Positions 62,140-64,000 of a stretch of 64,000 bases of DNA are shown here, piece by piece. This DNA comes from Oceanobacillus jeddahensis (GTDB lineage: Bacteria > Bacillota > Bacilli > Bacillales > Amphibacillaceae). Position 1 is the stretch's first letter, and every line of letters starts with the position of its first letter. The notes beneath the pieces were generated by a model. That model searched no databases, was not told the DNA's origin, and saw only the letters and a list, made by a program, of their open reading frames with translations. Where the stretch lies: contig NZ_CCDM010000005.1 of assembly GCF_000750635.1 (NCBI RefSeq), positions 248,001-312,000 on the forward strand, read 5' to 3'. The translations under genes were made by a program, and so were the position numbers.

Positions 62140-62178
62140 AAACAAGAGTAGCATTTTACGTTGCTCTTGTTTATTTTT
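62140..62178 (+). terminator. Terminator of the siderophore operon
   Basis: AAACAAGAG pairs with CTCTTGTTT, extended by AGC/GTT-GCT pairing near the loop, followed by ATTTTT. Confidence 0.7.
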
Positions 62179-62228
62179 GCTGTTAAAGAATAAGAATGAA
62201 TATAAAAAGTCATACTGTTAAAGAAACG

Positions 62229-62384
62229 TTTTCTCACAGAGAACCGTCCGTAAAAACTTCTGCCTCAAAATAAAGTGTAAAAATAAATTTATTTAGGCGG
62301 GAGATCAGGTGAGCTACCTCCCTGAATCACTTAGGCTAACGCAGTGGAAGAACAAAACTTCCACTGAGTGAAGTTTTGTTTTAT
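62229..62384 (+). repeat. Dispersed repeat family 1, long-type copy D
   Basis: TTTCTCACAGAGAACCGTCC at the left, GGCGGGAGATCAGGTGAGCT inside, CTTCCACTGAGTGAAG and TTTTGTTTTAT at the right. Like copy A it lacks the GATTACTC module. It is immediately upstream of the SurA-like gene. Confidence 0.8.
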
Positions 62385-62470
62385 AAAATTTAATACTTTA
62401 AAACTTGAAACACTGGAAGCATGTGTGGTTGAATGGAACATGACAAATTTTTAAAGTGAGGGATGTTTTA

Positions 62471-63211
62471 ATGAAGAAATTGACACTTTCAATATTTATG
62501 ATAATCACTATGCTCTTTGCAGCATGTAGTAATGACGATAATGAAAATGGAGAAGGAGAAGAAGAACAAGCTCAGCAGCAAGAACAAGAAGATGCAGCGC
62601 AACAACAACCACAAGAACCGGAGCCAGTTGAATTTTCTGATGATGAATTTGTAGACAGTGATGAGGGTGTAGTCGTTGTAAATGGAGAAGAATTGCAAGG
62701 AGATGACTATAATACGGCTTATTCTTTAGTTAAGTCAATGATGCATCAAGCTGGACAAGACGTATCAGATTTAGAAGCATTGCAGGATGAAACAATCAAT
62801 TTCCTTGTAGAACAAGAGCTTGTTATGCAGGAAGCAAATGATGAAGGCGTTGAGGTAACGGATGAAGAAGTACAAGAAGAAATTGATACACTAAAAGCAA
62901 ATGGTGAAGAACAATATCAAGCTTCACTGGAGCAATTAAATTTAAATGAAGAACAATTTGAACAACAGCTCAGATATAATTTAGCAACAGTCCATTATAT
63001 GGAAGAGGCATTTGATACAGAAGCAACAGATGAAGAAGTTGAAGAAATGTACGATGAATTATCTGCACAAATGGGTGATCAACAAATGCAAGATCTAGAC
63101 GAGATGAGAGATCAGCTTGAACAGATGGTTGAGCAAAATAAGCAACAGGAAGCTTATGCAGATAAAGTAGATGAACTAAGAGAATCTGCAGATGTTGAAG
63201 AATTACTTTAA
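62471..63211 (+). CDS. SurA-N-like lipoprotein, putative chaperone
   Basis: A 246-residue lipoprotein: lipobox FAAC (residues 16-19), a Gln/Glu-rich linker of about 45 residues, then an alpha-helical SurA N-terminal-type domain (VVVNGEELQGDDYNTAYSLV, TINFLVEQELVMQEANDEGV, VTDEEVQEEIDTLKA). PrsA-type foldases add a parvulin domain; it is absent, so this is a chaperone-only relative. The ATG at 62471 follows GAGGGATG. Confidence 0.85.
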   Translation: MKKLTLSIFMIITMLFAACSNDDNENGEGEEEQAQQQEQEDAAQQQPQEPEPVEFSDDEFVDSDEGVVVVNGEELQGDDYNTAYSLVKSMMHQAGQDVSDLEALQDETINFLVEQELVMQEANDEGVEVTDEEVQEEIDTLKANGEEQYQASLEQLNLNEEQFEQQLRYNLATVHYMEEAFDTEATDEEVEEMYDELSAQMGDQQMQDLDEMRDQLEQMVEQNKQQEAYADKVDELRESADVEELL

Positions 63212-63250
63212 TTAAAAAAATAAAAGAGGCTGGAGCATAACTAGCCAAAA

Positions 63251-63307
63251 ATAAACAAAAGAGGAATTTCACAGCGAGTTTTGATGTGAAATTCCTCTTT
63301 TGTTTAT
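63251..63307. terminator. Very long terminator hairpin after the SurA-like gene
   Basis: A perfect 23-bp stem between 63251-63273 and 63285-63307 (GAGGAATTTCACA/TGTGAAATTCCTC core, A and T runs at the base). It lies between convergent genes and can work for both. Confidence 0.88.
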
Positions 63308-63406
63308 ACTATAGTCCAAACTAAGGCATTCGCTTAGTGGAGTAAAAGGGATTCTAAGAAGGTAAATTAATTTTTAAGAATCACTTTTATGAATACCAAG
63401 TTTTCG

Positions 63407-64000
63407 TTATAAAAAGCTGGTAACTGCATCTACTAAGCTGTAAGTACCGAGGAAGAATACGATGGCAGTCACAAGCCAGCCGATAATATTTAACCACAAT
63501 TTGTTTACATATTTCCCCATTGCATTTTTCTTATTTACGACAATCATAATGAAAACAGCAATAATAGGTAAGATTATTCCATTTAGTGCTTGTGCGACAA
63601 GTAGTACTTCTAAAGGTTCAAAACCAATTGCAGAAGTAATAATACCTAAAATAATAACTACACTGAAAACAGTTTTATATTTTTTATTAGAGAATCCGCC
63701 CTCCCATCTCATAAAACTACTTACTGTCACAGCAGCTCCCATAGGGGAAGCAATAGCGGAAGAAAATCCAGCAGCAAAAAGACCAATACTGACAAAGAAG
63801 GGAGCTAGGTTCCCCATAAGAGGTTCCAACGGAGATGCGAGCTGAACTACACTTGTAACCTCTGTTCCATGAATTAATGCTCCGGATGTAATAAGAATTG
63901 CAGCTGTAATAATTCCGCCTACTGTAATTGAAATGATGGTGTCTGTCCTTACTGCTTTTAAATCATTAATACTATTCCATTTTTGCCCTACCGTGGAAGC
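63407..64000 (-). CDS. NRAMP family divalent metal transporter, C-terminal part
   Basis: The frame is open to the window edge, so only the last 197 residues are present. ISITVGGIITAAILITSGAL, APFFVSIGLFAAGFSSAIAS and PMGAAVTVSSFMRWEGG match membrane segments 7-9 of NRAMP proteins (YcsG/MntH type), and the last segments follow. The DPGN metal-binding motif of segment 1 would lie outside the window, so the metal (Mn, Fe or, for some relatives, Mg) cannot be judged. Confidence 0.82.
   Translation of the reverse strand, partial: ASTVGQKWNSINDLKAVRTDTIISITVGGIITAAILITSGALIHGTEVTSVVQLASPLEPLMGNLAPFFVSIGLFAAGFSSAIASPMGAAVTVSSFMRWEGGFSNKKYKTVFSVVIILGIITSAIGFEPLEVLLVAQALNGIILPIIAVFIMIVVNKKNAMGKYVNKLWLNIIGWLVTAIVFFLGTYSLVDAVTSFL

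Overview
The window looks like chromosomal DNA of an endospore-forming, low-GC Bacillaceae, most like Oceanobacillus or Virgibacillus. The grounds are AT-rich genes with strong Shine-Dalgarno sites, frequent TTG and GTG starts, a GerA-type spore germination operon, tandem T-box leaders before a trp operon, and Bacillus-type accessory genes (YueI, YkvI, CvfC/YpgR, YdaT, DUF4317). The genus is an inference from gene families. Both window ends cut through genes: msrA on the left and an NRAMP transporter on the right.

Layout. 1-7.2 kb: msrA 3' end, a HAD phosphatase, an orphan lipoprotein, tRNA-Gly(GCC), a DUF4317 gene, then a GNAT / MFS exporter / luciferase-like monooxygenase cluster. 7.2-9.7 kb: a pdxH-like gene split by a 1.85-kb IS200/IS605-family element carrying tnpA and a frameshifted tnpB. 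9.9-13.5 kb: a YhdT/PanF symporter pair, a hemerythrin-like protein and two small unknown genes. 13.7-21.5 kb: acetoacetyl-CoA synthetase, CvfC, a DJ-1/PfpI protein, alanine dehydrogenase with its probable regulator AdeR, and a divergent YkvI transporter. 21.7-29.2 kb: YueI, an MBL-fold hydrolase, exonuclease III, a GntR/ABC/anchored-protein operon, and a VanZ-family protein. 29.2-30.8 kb: a gene-poor patchwork of nested repeats.

30.8-38 kb: a complete trpEGDCFBA operon on the minus strand, with two T-box leaders in series, each with a TGG (Trp) specifier. 38-43 kb: a Fur-boxed nitroreductase and a gerA-C-B-D germinant receptor operon. 43.5-50 kb: a LURP-one protein, mnmH-selD (selenium modification of tRNA), an M15 carboxypeptidase lipoprotein and pepT. 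50.3-57 kb: sulfurtransferase, Tag glycosylase, aldo/keto reductase, an HD hydrolase, type 2 IPP isomerase, YdaT and a DsbA-family protein. 57-62 kb: a Fur-controlled siderophore ABC importer (ATPase, binding lipoprotein, two permeases). 62.4-64 kb: a SurA-like lipoprotein and the 3' part of an NRAMP transporter.

Most of the novelty is between the genes. Several dispersed, structured repeat families of about 50-230 bp recur at about a dozen places, some nested inside each other. One 243-bp element with perfect 18-bp terminal inverted repeats sits inside another repeat. A 206-bp element with 11-bp inverted ends occurs once intact and once opened by about 640 bp of other repeats. Four small genes missed by length cut-offs are proposed: 38, 41, 54 and 37 codons, the last resembling an exported signalling peptide. 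No CRISPR array, prophage or defence island was seen.
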